Below are positions 7,198-14,085 of a DNA stretch of 23,262 bases, one piece after another (position 1 is the first letter of the stretch; each line of letters starts with the position of its first letter). The DNA lies in the NCBI GenBank assembly GCA_036525795.1, contig DATCZS010000102.1:1-23262 (forward strand), given 5' to 3'. The stretch comes from DATCZS01 sp036525795. GTDB lineage: Bacteria; Actinomycetota; Acidimicrobiia; Spongiisociales; ZC4RG35. Under the pieces are notes generated by a model, which saw only the letters and a list, made by a program, of their open reading frames with translations, was not told the DNA's origin and made no database searches. The translations under genes were made by a program, and so were the position numbers.

Positions 7198-7983
7198 ATG
7201 AGACGCCTGTTCGGAGTCCTGTCGGTCGCAGCGATGCTGGCGGCGTGCTCGGGGGGAGGGGGTCTGCAGACCGGGGTGTTCCTGACGGGGACCTTCGACT
7301 CGGAGCCGTACGTGTCGTTCGAGGCGCCGTTCGAGGAGTTCCGGTATCTGATCTGGTTCCCCCCTGAGTACGCCGAGGACGCGAATGACGACTTCCCCCT
7401 CATCGTGTTCCTGCACGGATCCGGTGACGCCGACTACGACGAGGTGTGGGTGCAGTCATACGGCTTGCCCGAGGTGTTGAACTTCGGGCCTGTTCCCGAC
7501 GGTTTCGAGTTCGTGGTTCTCGCCCCCCAGGCCGGTTCCGGCACGTCCTGGTCGTCGGGCCGGCAACCCGCCACGGTGGGAGCCCTGGTCGACCAGGTGG
7601 TCGCCGACTACCGGATCGATCCGGCGCGCATCTACGTCACCGGTCTCAGCATGGGAGGGTACGGGAGCTGGCATGCCGCCGTCGCCCGACCCGACCTGTA
7701 CGCAGCCGTGGTCTCGATCTCCGGCAGCGGGTTCGGGACGGCGGTGCTGCCGGAGGGCTTCCAGCCGTGCGCCATGGCGGACATCCCGGTGCGGGCGGTG
7801 CACGGCGCACTCGATCCGATCTCGCTCCTCGACGTGAACCTGGTGCTCATCGAAGGCTACGAAACCGAGTGCGGGGTGGACGTCGAAGTCGAGATCCTGG
7901 CGGATCAGGGCCACTTCGGGACGTTCGGCCAGGCGTACCGGGATCCGTCGCTCTACCAGTGGATGCTCCGACAGAGCCGGTAG
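7198..7983 (+). CDS. Secreted lipoprotein esterase of the alpha/beta hydrolase fold
   Basis: The 261-aa protein starts with a lipoprotein signal peptide (MRRLFG, hydrophobic stretch, lipobox LAAC with Cys17), so it should be anchored outside the cytoplasmic membrane. The mature part has HGSGD (oxyanion region), GLSMGGYGSW with nucleophile Ser151, Asp206 in GALDPIS and His239 in DQGHFG. The pattern resembles feruloyl-esterase / PHB-depolymerase-like and predicted peptidase families; the substrate is unknown. The start is fixed by the -10 box and the signal peptide. It is divergent from the hydrolase operon and converges, with a 3-nt gap, on the small lipoprotein gene. Confidence 0.82.
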   Translation: MRRLFGVLSVAAMLAACSGGGGLQTGVFLTGTFDSEPYVSFEAPFEEFRYLIWFPPEYAEDANDDFPLIVFLHGSGDADYDEVWVQSYGLPEVLNFGPVPDGFEFVVLAPQAGSGTSWSSGRQPATVGALVDQVVADYRIDPARIYVTGLSMGGYGSWHAAVARPDLYAAVVSISGSGFGTAVLPEGFQPCAMADIPVRAVHGALDPISLLDVNLVLIEGYETECGVDVEVEILADQGHFGTFGQAYRDPSLYQWMLRQSR

Positions 7984-7986
7984 CCG

Positions 7987-8451
7987 TCAGGGGATGAACG
8001 GGTCACTCGGCTGGAGAGGCACCGGATCGCCGCCGTCGAAGACGAAGTCTGCCTGGCACTCCTGCGCAGACTCCGACGCAAACGTCTCTGTCATCGACGT
8101 GAGCGTGATGACGGCCACCGTCGCCTGGTCGGGGTGCAGGTTGCGCAGGTTGGAAGGTGCCATGAACCCGGTGCCCGGCCCGTCCAGACGGAGGTAGACC
8201 GGCCCGTCGATCAGTTCCTCTGTGGATGAAACGGTGAAGCCGTGGGCGGCAGGATGGATGTCGGTTCCGTCAGGGCAGGTCAGGTGCAGCCGGTAGCCGT
8301 GCGGTCCCTCGGACCACGGATCCATCTCGCGGGTGAACGACACGGCCCACCGGCCACCGGGTTCGGAAGGCGCGGCGGCGGTCGGCAGCGACCGTCCCCC
8401 GGAGGAGGCACACGCCGAGACGACCAGAGCCAGGATCACGACGCGCCTCAA
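7987..8451 (-). CDS. Small putative lipoprotein of unknown function
   Basis: The 154-aa product begins (M)RRVVILALVVSACASSGG, a lipoprotein signal with lipobox VSAC. The remainder is a soluble, beta-rich-looking domain with Cys in LTCPDG and QECQADF that could form a disulfide. I recognise no family. TTG 8451 is chosen because it overlaps the upstream E1 stop as TTGA and gives a proper Arg-Arg-hydrophobic signal peptide; GTG 8439 would remove the two Arg. Translational coupling to the E1 gene is likely, though no functional link is evident. Confidence 0.65.
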   Translation of the reverse strand: MRRVVILALVVSACASSGGRSLPTAAAPSEPGGRWAVSFTREMDPWSEGPHGYRLHLTCPDGTDIHPAAHGFTVSSTEELIDGPVYLRLDGPGTGFMAPSNLRNLHPDQATVAVITLTSMTETFASESAQECQADFVFDGGDPVPLQPSDPFIP

Positions 8452-10544
8452 CTCGACATCACCTCCCGGATCGCCGCCCCGATCCTCGGTGCCCCGATCA
8501 GGGCATGTGCTTCGATGGCGAATTGGGGCCAGGGGACGTCGAAGCCCGTGACGCGGACGATGGGGGCCTCGAGCGAGTACATGGCGCGTTCGGCGACGGT
8601 GGCAGAGACGTCGGAGGCCACCCCGGCCGCCCCCTGCGGCTCCTGGACCACCACCAGCCGGCCGGTGCGCTCGACCGAGGAGAGCACCGTCTCCCGATCC
8701 CACGGGAACAATGTGCGCAGGTCGATCACCTCGACATCGACGCCTTCCGCAGCCATCTCTTCGGCGGCTGCCAGCGCCTGGGGAACCATGCCGCCGTAGG
8801 TGACCAGGGTGACGTCTGTTCCGCTCCGGCGGATCCGTGCTCGCCCGATGGGGATGGTGTAGTGGTCGACGGGGACGTCGTTGCGCTCCACCCGGTACAG
8901 CACCTTGGGTTCGAGGAAGATCACCGGATCGGTGCCGGTGAGCGCCGACGCCAGCAGGCCCTTGGCGTCGAACGCGGTCGACGGGCACACCACCACCAGG
9001 CCCGGGGCGTGCACGAAGTACGCCTCGGGGCTGTCGCAGTGGAACTCGTGGGCGCCGATGCCTGCCCCCGAGGGGAACCGGACCACCACCGGGACCGGGG
9101 CGTGGCCTCTGGTCCGATAGCGGTATCTGCCCAGATGGCTGACGATCTGGTCGAAGGCCGGATACACGAACCCTTCGAACTGGATCTCGGCCACGGGCCT
9201 CGCCCCAGCCAGGGCCATGCCCACCGCCGCCCCGACGATTCCCGCCTCGTCGAGCGGAGTGTCGATCACCCGCTCGCTGCCGAACGTCTCTTGAAGCCCT
9301 TCGGTGATGCGAAAGACCCCGCCGGCCAGTCCGACGTCCTCGCCCAGGAGGATCACCGACTCGTCGCGTGCCATCGCCTCGGCGAGGGCGGCGTTGATCG
9401 CCTCGGCCATCGTCCACCGCTCGGTCGGTCCCTCCGGCTGCGGGTCTTCCCCCACCGCCCACACTTCTTCAGCGCTGAACGGGGTCGGCTCCTCGTCGTT
9501 GGCCTTCTGCAGGGCGTGGAGCTGTTCCACCACCTGGGTGGGGATGCGGGCGAACCCGTGGCGGACCGCATCGTCGCGTCCCGGCACGGGCCTGGCCTCG
9601 ATCTCGACGATGGAGCGCTCGACTTCGTCGGCCACCTCGGCCGCCACCTTCTCTTCCAGTGCTTCGTCCCATTCGTCCCGGCGCTCGAGGAAGCGGCGGA
9701 ACCGGTCGATCGGGTCCCGCGCCCGCCACGTTTCGACCTCGGCCGCGTTTCGGTAGCGGGTGGGGTCGTCGGCGGTGGCGTGCCCTCCGTAGCGGTAGGT
9801 GACCGCCTCGATCAGCGTCGGCCCTCCCCCAGAGCGTGCACGTTCGAGGGCGCTCTTCGTGATGGCGTACATGGCGAGGGGGTCCATCCCGTCAACCCGG
9901 ATGCCCTCGAAACCGTATGCGCCGGCCTTCTGGGCAACGGTGGCCGCGCCGGTCTGGCGGCCGAACGGGACGCTGATGGCGTACCCGTTGTTCGAACAGA
10001 TGAAGACCGTGGGCGTCTTCCATGCGCCGGCGAAGTTCATGCCGGAGTGGAAGTCGCCTTCCGAGGTGGCCCCGTCGCCGAAGTAGACGACGGTCACCGA
10101 ACTGTCGCCAGACCTGGCGGAGACGTACGAATGGCCCACCGCGTGGGGCAGCTGGGTGGCGATCGGAACCGTGTTGACCGCCATCCGGTAGCGGGCCGGG
10201 TCCCAGGATGCGTTGGGGAGGCCCCGCCAGTAGGACATCACGACGTCGATCGGAACGCCGCGCGCCAGCTGCACGCCATGTTCGCGGTAGGACGGGTAGA
10301 CGAAGTCGTCGGGTTCCATGGCCATCGCCGAACCGATCTGGACCGCTTCCTGGCCTTCCAGCATGGGGAAGGTGCCGATCCGGCCCTGGCGCTGCAACGC
10401 CAGCATGCGGCGGTCGAACTGACGGGCGAGCAGCATCAGCCGGTACATCTCGGCGAGCCGCCCCGGGGAGAGGCCCGGGTCGTCGCCGACCAGCGTGCCG
10501 TCCTCGGCCAGCACGCGGAGAGCAGCCGGGGGTGTATCCCGCAT
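8448..10544 (-). CDS. 2-oxoacid dehydrogenase E1 component, fused alpha and beta subunits
   Basis: The 698-aa polypeptide joins an E1 alpha subunit (about 1-345) to an E1 beta subunit (about 377-698), which are usually separate proteins. Alpha carries the ThDP motif from GDG (156-158) to NN (185-186) and the HATADDPTRYR phosphorylation-loop region. Beta begins WTMAEAINAALAEAM, has GEDVG with Glu402, and includes FPSGAGIGAHEFHCDSPE. It decarboxylates pyruvate or branched-chain 2-oxoacids and reductively acylates the lipoyl group of an E2; sequence alone does not settle which, though branched-chain type is plausible. No E2 or E3 gene is adjacent. ATG 10544 is chosen over GTG 10562 because CAGACT, a weak -10-like hexamer, ends 6 nt before it. 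The stop overlaps the next lipoprotein gene. Confidence 0.9.
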   Translation of the reverse strand: MRDTPPAALRVLAEDGTLVGDDPGLSPGRLAEMYRLMLLARQFDRRMLALQRQGRIGTFPMLEGQEAVQIGSAMAMEPDDFVYPSYREHGVQLARGVPIDVVMSYWRGLPNASWDPARYRMAVNTVPIATQLPHAVGHSYVSARSGDSSVTVVYFGDGATSEGDFHSGMNFAGAWKTPTVFICSNNGYAISVPFGRQTGAATVAQKAGAYGFEGIRVDGMDPLAMYAITKSALERARSGGGPTLIEAVTYRYGGHATADDPTRYRNAAEVETWRARDPIDRFRRFLERRDEWDEALEEKVAAEVADEVERSIVEIEARPVPGRDDAVRHGFARIPTQVVEQLHALQKANDEEPTPFSAEEVWAVGEDPQPEGPTERWTMAEAINAALAEAMARDESVILLGEDVGLAGGVFRITEGLQETFGSERVIDTPLDEAGIVGAAVGMALAGARPVAEIQFEGFVYPAFDQIVSHLGRYRYRTRGHAPVPVVVRFPSGAGIGAHEFHCDSPEAYFVHAPGLVVVCPSTAFDAKGLLASALTGTDPVIFLEPKVLYRVERNDVPVDHYTIPIGRARIRRSGTDVTLVTYGGMVPQALAAAEEMAAEGVDVEVIDLRTLFPWDRETVLSSVERTGRLVVVQEPQGAAGVASDVSATVAERAMYSLEAPIVRVTGFDVPWPQFAIEAHALIGAPRIGAAIREVMSS

Positions 10545-10550
10545 GGTCCG

Positions 10551-10556
10551 AGTCTG
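10551..10556 (-). promoter_or_regulatory. Weak -10-like hexamer CAGACT for the fused E1 gene
   Basis: CAGACT on the minus strand lies 6 nt before ATG 10544, the same spacing as the better TANNNT boxes. The first base departs from the consensus, so the call is tentative. Confidence 0.3.
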
Positions 10557-10583
10557 GCACACGGCTTGCCGCCGTGTCAGGAC

Positions 10584-10611
10584 GTCTCACGTCGCACGTC
10601 TCGCGTCGGGC
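10584..10611. repeat. Short heptamer array (4 units)
   Basis: Four consecutive 7-nt units, GTCTCAC, GTCGCAC, GTCTCGC and GTCGGGC, lie between the divergent E1 and ABC-transporter genes. They share phase and the leading GTC with the larger array at 12763-12881. Confidence 0.75.
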
Positions 10612-10683
10612 GGGGTCCCTTGGCCTCTGGTTGAACCGGCCGCGCTCGGCGAGCATGGGGTCAGCCTTCCAAGGAGCAGCCGC

Positions 10684-11568
10684 GTGCTGGAGATCTCCAA
10701 TCTGTCCAAACGGTACGGCGACGTCGTGGCGTTGGACCGAGCGTCGTTCGCCGTGCCCCGCGGCCGGATCGTCGGGTTCCTCGGGCCCAACGGGGCCGGC
10801 AAGACCACGGCGATGCGCTCGGTGTTCGGTCTGGTCCGACCCGACGACGGCACCATCACATGGAACGACCAGCCGATCGGGCCGGAGGAACGGCTGCGGT
10901 TCGGGTACATGCCCGAAGAGCGGGGGTTGTATCCCCGGATGCGGCTGGCCGAACAGCTCGCCTACTTCGGCCGGCTGTCTGGCATGGCGAAGGCCGACGC
11001 CGCAGGCGCCGCCGGATGGTGGCTGGGACGGCTCGGACTGGGGGATCGGGCCGACTCGCGGCTCGAACAGCTCAGCCACGGCAATCAGCAGCGGGTGCAG
11101 CTGGCGGCTGCGCTGATCCACGAGCCGGAACTGGCCGTGCTCGACGAGCCGTTCGCCGGGCTCGACCCCCTCGGGGTCGACTCGATGGGGGCGCTGATGG
11201 CCTCGATCGCCGAGACGGGCACCTCGATCCTCTTCTCCAGCCACCAGCTGGATCTGGTGGAGGACGTGTGCCAGGACGTCGTGATCATCAACCGGGGCCG
11301 TGTGGTCCTGGCGGGCGAGGTCCACGAGCTGCGGTCCTCTTCGCCCATCCGCCGCCTCGAGCTGTGGGTGGACGAGCATCCGTGGCACGGGTGGGGGGAG
11401 GGAAATGTGACGACCTCCAACGGCCGCCTGGCGCCCTACATGCTCGTCTCCTCGGAGACCGACGTCTCGGAGATCGTGGCGAAGGCCAGGACGGAGGGTG
11501 ACATCACCCGGCTCCTGTTCGAGCCGCCCCGGTTGTCCGATCTGTTCAGAGAGGCGGTGACGGCATGA
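10684..11568 (+). CDS. ABC transporter ATP-binding protein, NatA-like
   Basis: This 294-aa ATPase would power the permease encoded next. Walker A is GPNGAGKTT (34-42), the signature is LSHGNQQ (130-136; canonical LSGGQ with Gly-Gln replaced by His-Gly-Asn, as is common in this branch), Walker B is LAVLDEP (150-156), the D-loop is GLDPL, and the switch His is His187. About 90 C-terminal residues form the accessory domain typical of ABC-2 exporter ATPases. GTG 10684 is chosen because AAGGAGCAG lies just upstream and the family N-terminus LEISNLSKRYG follows directly; the frame is open far upstream without similarity. Its stop overlaps the permease ATG by ATGA. The substrate is unknown; Na+ or a drug/lipid is guessed only from family. 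Confidence 0.9.
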   Translation: MLEISNLSKRYGDVVALDRASFAVPRGRIVGFLGPNGAGKTTAMRSVFGLVRPDDGTITWNDQPIGPEERLRFGYMPEERGLYPRMRLAEQLAYFGRLSGMAKADAAGAAGWWLGRLGLGDRADSRLEQLSHGNQQRVQLAAALIHEPELAVLDEPFAGLDPLGVDSMGALMASIAETGTSILFSSHQLDLVEDVCQDVVIINRGRVVLAGEVHELRSSSPIRRLELWVDEHPWHGWGEGNVTTSNGRLAPYMLVSSETDVSEIVAKARTEGDITRLLFEPPRLSDLFREAVTA

Positions 11569-12752
11569 GCCCCGTCCGACAGTTGCTGGAGGTGGCAAAG
11601 CGGGACTTCGTTCAGCGGGCCAAGAGCAAGGCGTTCATGGTGACCACGCTGCTCACCGTCACGATCATCGTGGGGATCGCCCCTTTGCTGGCGCTCCAGC
11701 TGCGGGACGACGATCCCTCGACCGTCGGCGTGCTCGGCTCGGTCGACTCGACCTTCCGGGCGGCGCTGGGTGCGTCGTCCGACGCGGTGGGGATCGAGAC
11801 CGAGATCGAGACCTTCGCCGACGCCGCCGCCCTCGAAGAAGCCGTCAGCCGGGGCCGGGCCGACGTCGGTCTGGTGGACGACAGCGAGCTGGTGTGGGCC
11901 GAGCGCGTCGACCAGCGCCTGCGGGTGGCGGTCGCCTCCGCCGTCCAGGAGGTTCGACGCAGCGAGTTGACGGCCGAGCTCGGCCTGGAGCCGGTCGAGG
12001 CGGCCGGCCTGGTCGCTCCCCCTGCACCCGAGGACCGCGTCCTCGAACCGCCGTCGGATGACGAACTGCCGAGGGCGATCGGCGCCCAGGCCGGAGTGTT
12101 CGTGCTCTACATGTCCATCCTCATCTTCGGTCAGTTCGTGTTGATGGGGGTGATGGAGGAGAAGCAGAGCAGGGTGGTCGAGGTGGTGCTCTCGCGCACC
12201 GAACCCAACCGTCTGCTGGCCGGCAAGATCCTGGGAATCGGTCTGCTCGGGATCGTTCAGATCCTGCTGATCGGTGGCGCCATCATCCTCGCCGCCTCGA
12301 TGATCGACCTCGAAGGGGTGTCGTTGCCCAGCCTGAGCGCCGGAATCCTGGCCTCGATCATCGTGTGGTACCTGCTCGGATACGCCTTCTACGCCACCAT
12401 CTACGGGGCGATGGGAGCGACCATCTCCCGGCAGGAGGACGCGCAAGGGGCGGTGATGATCCCGGCGCTGCTGATCATCCCCGGGTTCTTCATCTCGATG
12501 CTGGCGCTGGAGGACCCCGATTCGATGGTGGCGGTCGTCGGGTCGCTGCTGCCGATCAGCGCGCCGATGGTGATGCCCGTGCGATTCGCCATGCAGGCGG
12601 CGTCGTGGTGGGAGATGGCGCTCGCCGCCGGCCTGCTGGTGGTCACGACCTGGCTGTTGGTGAACCTGGCCGCCCGCATCTATCGGGGGGCGATCCTGTC
12701 GATCGGCGCCAAGGTCCGCCTCCGCGACGCCTGGCGGGCTGCCCGGGTCTGA
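11565..12752 (+). CDS. ABC-2 type transporter permease, NatB-like
   Basis: The 395-aa membrane protein has one N-terminal membrane segment (MVTTLLTVTIIVGIAPLLAL), an extracytoplasmic domain of about 140 residues, then five or so membrane segments in the C-terminal half. The conserved cytoplasmic stretch GVMEEKQSRVVEVVLSRT after the second segment is characteristic of NatB/YhaP-like ABC-2 permeases. It overlaps the ATPase gene by 4 nt, so the two form one exporter operon. Family members export Na+ or small molecules; nothing in the sequence fixes the substrate. Immediately downstream is the heptamer array. Confidence 0.88.
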   Translation: MSPVRQLLEVAKRDFVQRAKSKAFMVTTLLTVTIIVGIAPLLALQLRDDDPSTVGVLGSVDSTFRAALGASSDAVGIETEIETFADAAALEEAVSRGRADVGLVDDSELVWAERVDQRLRVAVASAVQEVRRSELTAELGLEPVEAAGLVAPPAPEDRVLEPPSDDELPRAIGAQAGVFVLYMSILIFGQFVLMGVMEEKQSRVVEVVLSRTEPNRLLAGKILGIGLLGIVQILLIGGAIILAASMIDLEGVSLPSLSAGILASIIVWYLLGYAFYATIYGAMGATISRQEDAQGAVMIPALLIIPGFFISMLALEDPDSMVAVVGSLLPISAPMVMPVRFAMQAASWWEMALAAGLLVVTTWLLVNLAARIYRGAILSIGAKVRLRDAWRAARV

Positions 12753-12762
12753 GAGCCTGCAC

Positions 12763-12881
12763 GTCTCGAGTCTCGAGTCTCGAGTCGTAAGTCTCGAGTC
12801 GTAAGTCTCGAGTCTCGAGTCGCGAGTCTCGAGTCGTAAGTCGCGAGTCTCGAGTCGCGAGTCTCGAGTCTCACGTTTCGC
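12763..12881. repeat. Heptanucleotide tandem array (about 17 units)
   Basis: From 12763 to 12867 fifteen uninterrupted 7-nt units occur in only three forms: GTCTCGA (9 copies), GTCGTAA (3) and GTCGCGA (3). Two degenerate units (GTCTCAC, GTTTCGC) follow to 12881. The array fills most of the 155-nt gap between the permease gene and hisC and ends 15 nt before the hisC -10 box. There are no unique spacers, so it is not a CRISPR array. Confidence 0.95.
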
Positions 12882-12895
12882 TGATCGACCACTGA

Positions 12896-12901
12896 TACCC
12901 T
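12896..12901 (+). promoter_or_regulatory. Putative -10 box TACCCT for hisC
   Basis: TACCCT is separated by 6 nt (CGTGTC) from ATG 12908, identical in sequence and spacing to the box before the hydrolase operon. A leaderless hisC mRNA is expected. Confidence 0.6.
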
Positions 12902-12907
12902 CGTGTC

Positions 12908-14005
12908 ATGCTTCGTTTCCGGGCCGACATCCAGCAGATCTCGCCGTATCAGCCCGGGCGGCCGATCGCCGACGTGGCGGCCGAGTTCGGGTTCGACCCG
13001 GTCGAGATCGCCAAGCTGGCATCGAACGAGTCGCCGGCGCCTCCGTTCGAAGCCGTCCAGCGGAGAATGATCGACGAGGTCGGCCGGACCCATCGATACC
13101 CGGACAACGACTGCCAGGAGCTGCGTCAGGCGCTGGCCGCCCACCTCGACGTGGCGGCGGATCACCTGTGGGTGGGGGGTGGATCATCGGAGCTGATCCG
13201 CGTGATCGCCACCTCGATCGGCGGTCCGGGGACCTCGGCGGTCTACGGCTGGCCGTCGTTCGTGATCTACCGGCTGGCGACGATCATCGCCGATGCCGAG
13301 GCGATCGAAGTCCCCCTCGACGCCGGTCATCGGTTCGACCTCGACGCCCTGGCGGCGGCCATCCGCTCGGACACGACGGTGGTCTACATCTGCAATCCCA
13401 ACAACCCGACCGGAACCCACCTTCCTGCCGCAGACGTGCGACGGTTCATCGATGGGATCCCAGACGACGTGCTCGTGGTGGTCGACGAGGCCTATCAGGA
13501 GTACGTGACGGCAGACGACTACGCCACCGTGGTCCCGCTTGCGGCCGAACGCGACAACGTCGTGGTGCTCCGCACCTTCTCCAAGATCTACGCACTGGCG
13601 GCGCTGCGGGTTGGCTACGCCGTCGGCCGGCCCGAGACCCTGACCGCGCTGCGCAAGGCTCAGGCTCCCTTCACGGTGACGGCGATGGGTCAGGCCGCCG
13701 CCACCGAGGCGCTCGCACATCAGCACGAGGTGGACCGCCGCCGCGCCGCCAACGCCCACGGACGCGAGGTGCTCGAAGCGGGTCTCGCCGAGATCGGTGT
13801 CGAGCACGTCCCCTCCCAGGCGAACTTCGTGTACGTGAGAACCGGAGCGTCGACCGAGACGACGAGCGACGCCTTCATCCGGCACGGAATCATCCTCCGC
13901 CCCTTCGGGGAAGGGTGGGTGAGGGTGACCGTCGGATCCCCCGAGGAGAACGCCCGTTTCCTCGACGCCATGCGCGGCGAGTTCCACTCTTTGAGACGGG
14001 GCTGA
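12908..14005 (+). CDS. hisC: Histidinol-phosphate aminotransferase
   Basis: This 365-aa PLP enzyme of fold type I exchanges the amino group between L-glutamate and imidazole acetol-phosphate in histidine synthesis. Visible landmarks are SNESP, YPDNDCQELRQAL, GGGSSELI (PLP phosphate region), NPNNPTGTH, VDEAYQEY with the PLP-ring Asp, the Schiff-base Lys226 in RTFSKIYALAALRVGY, and the C-terminal substrate Arg in GWVRVTVG. Length and N-terminus fit HisC. Related aromatic aminotransferases share these motifs, so a phenylalanine/tyrosine role cannot be excluded. No other his gene is in the window. The start is supported by the leaderless promoter. Confidence 0.88.
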   Translation: MLRFRADIQQISPYQPGRPIADVAAEFGFDPVEIAKLASNESPAPPFEAVQRRMIDEVGRTHRYPDNDCQELRQALAAHLDVAADHLWVGGGSSELIRVIATSIGGPGTSAVYGWPSFVIYRLATIIADAEAIEVPLDAGHRFDLDALAAAIRSDTTVVYICNPNNPTGTHLPAADVRRFIDGIPDDVLVVVDEAYQEYVTADDYATVVPLAAERDNVVVLRTFSKIYALAALRVGYAVGRPETLTALRKAQAPFTVTAMGQAAATEALAHQHEVDRRRAANAHGREVLEAGLAEIGVEHVPSQANFVYVRTGASTETTSDAFIRHGIILRPFGEGWVRVTVGSPEENARFLDAMRGEFHSLRRG

Positions 14006-14033
14006 CGGTTTTTCGATAGCGACGCCCTGTCGG

Positions 14034-14039
14034 TACCGT
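14034..14039 (+). promoter_or_regulatory. Putative -10 box TACCGT for the MMPL gene
   Basis: TACCGT would give a transcript starting near 14046, with a leader of about 40 nt. GAGGGG at 14072-14077 sits 8 nt before GTG 14086 and fits a ribosome binding site, in contrast to the leaderless genes nearby. Confidence 0.4.
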
Positions 14040-14085
14040 GGGAAGTGCCTATCCAGGTGTTTCGTTCTCGTCGAGGGGTCAACTC

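Noticed and set aside
8505..10634. A 709-codon plus-strand frame opposite the fused E1 gene
   Set aside because: Same compositional shadow; the minus strand has complete E1 alpha and beta motifs.
12763..12881. Possible CRISPR array
   Set aside because: Units are 7 nt, contiguous and without unique spacers, and no cas gene is present.
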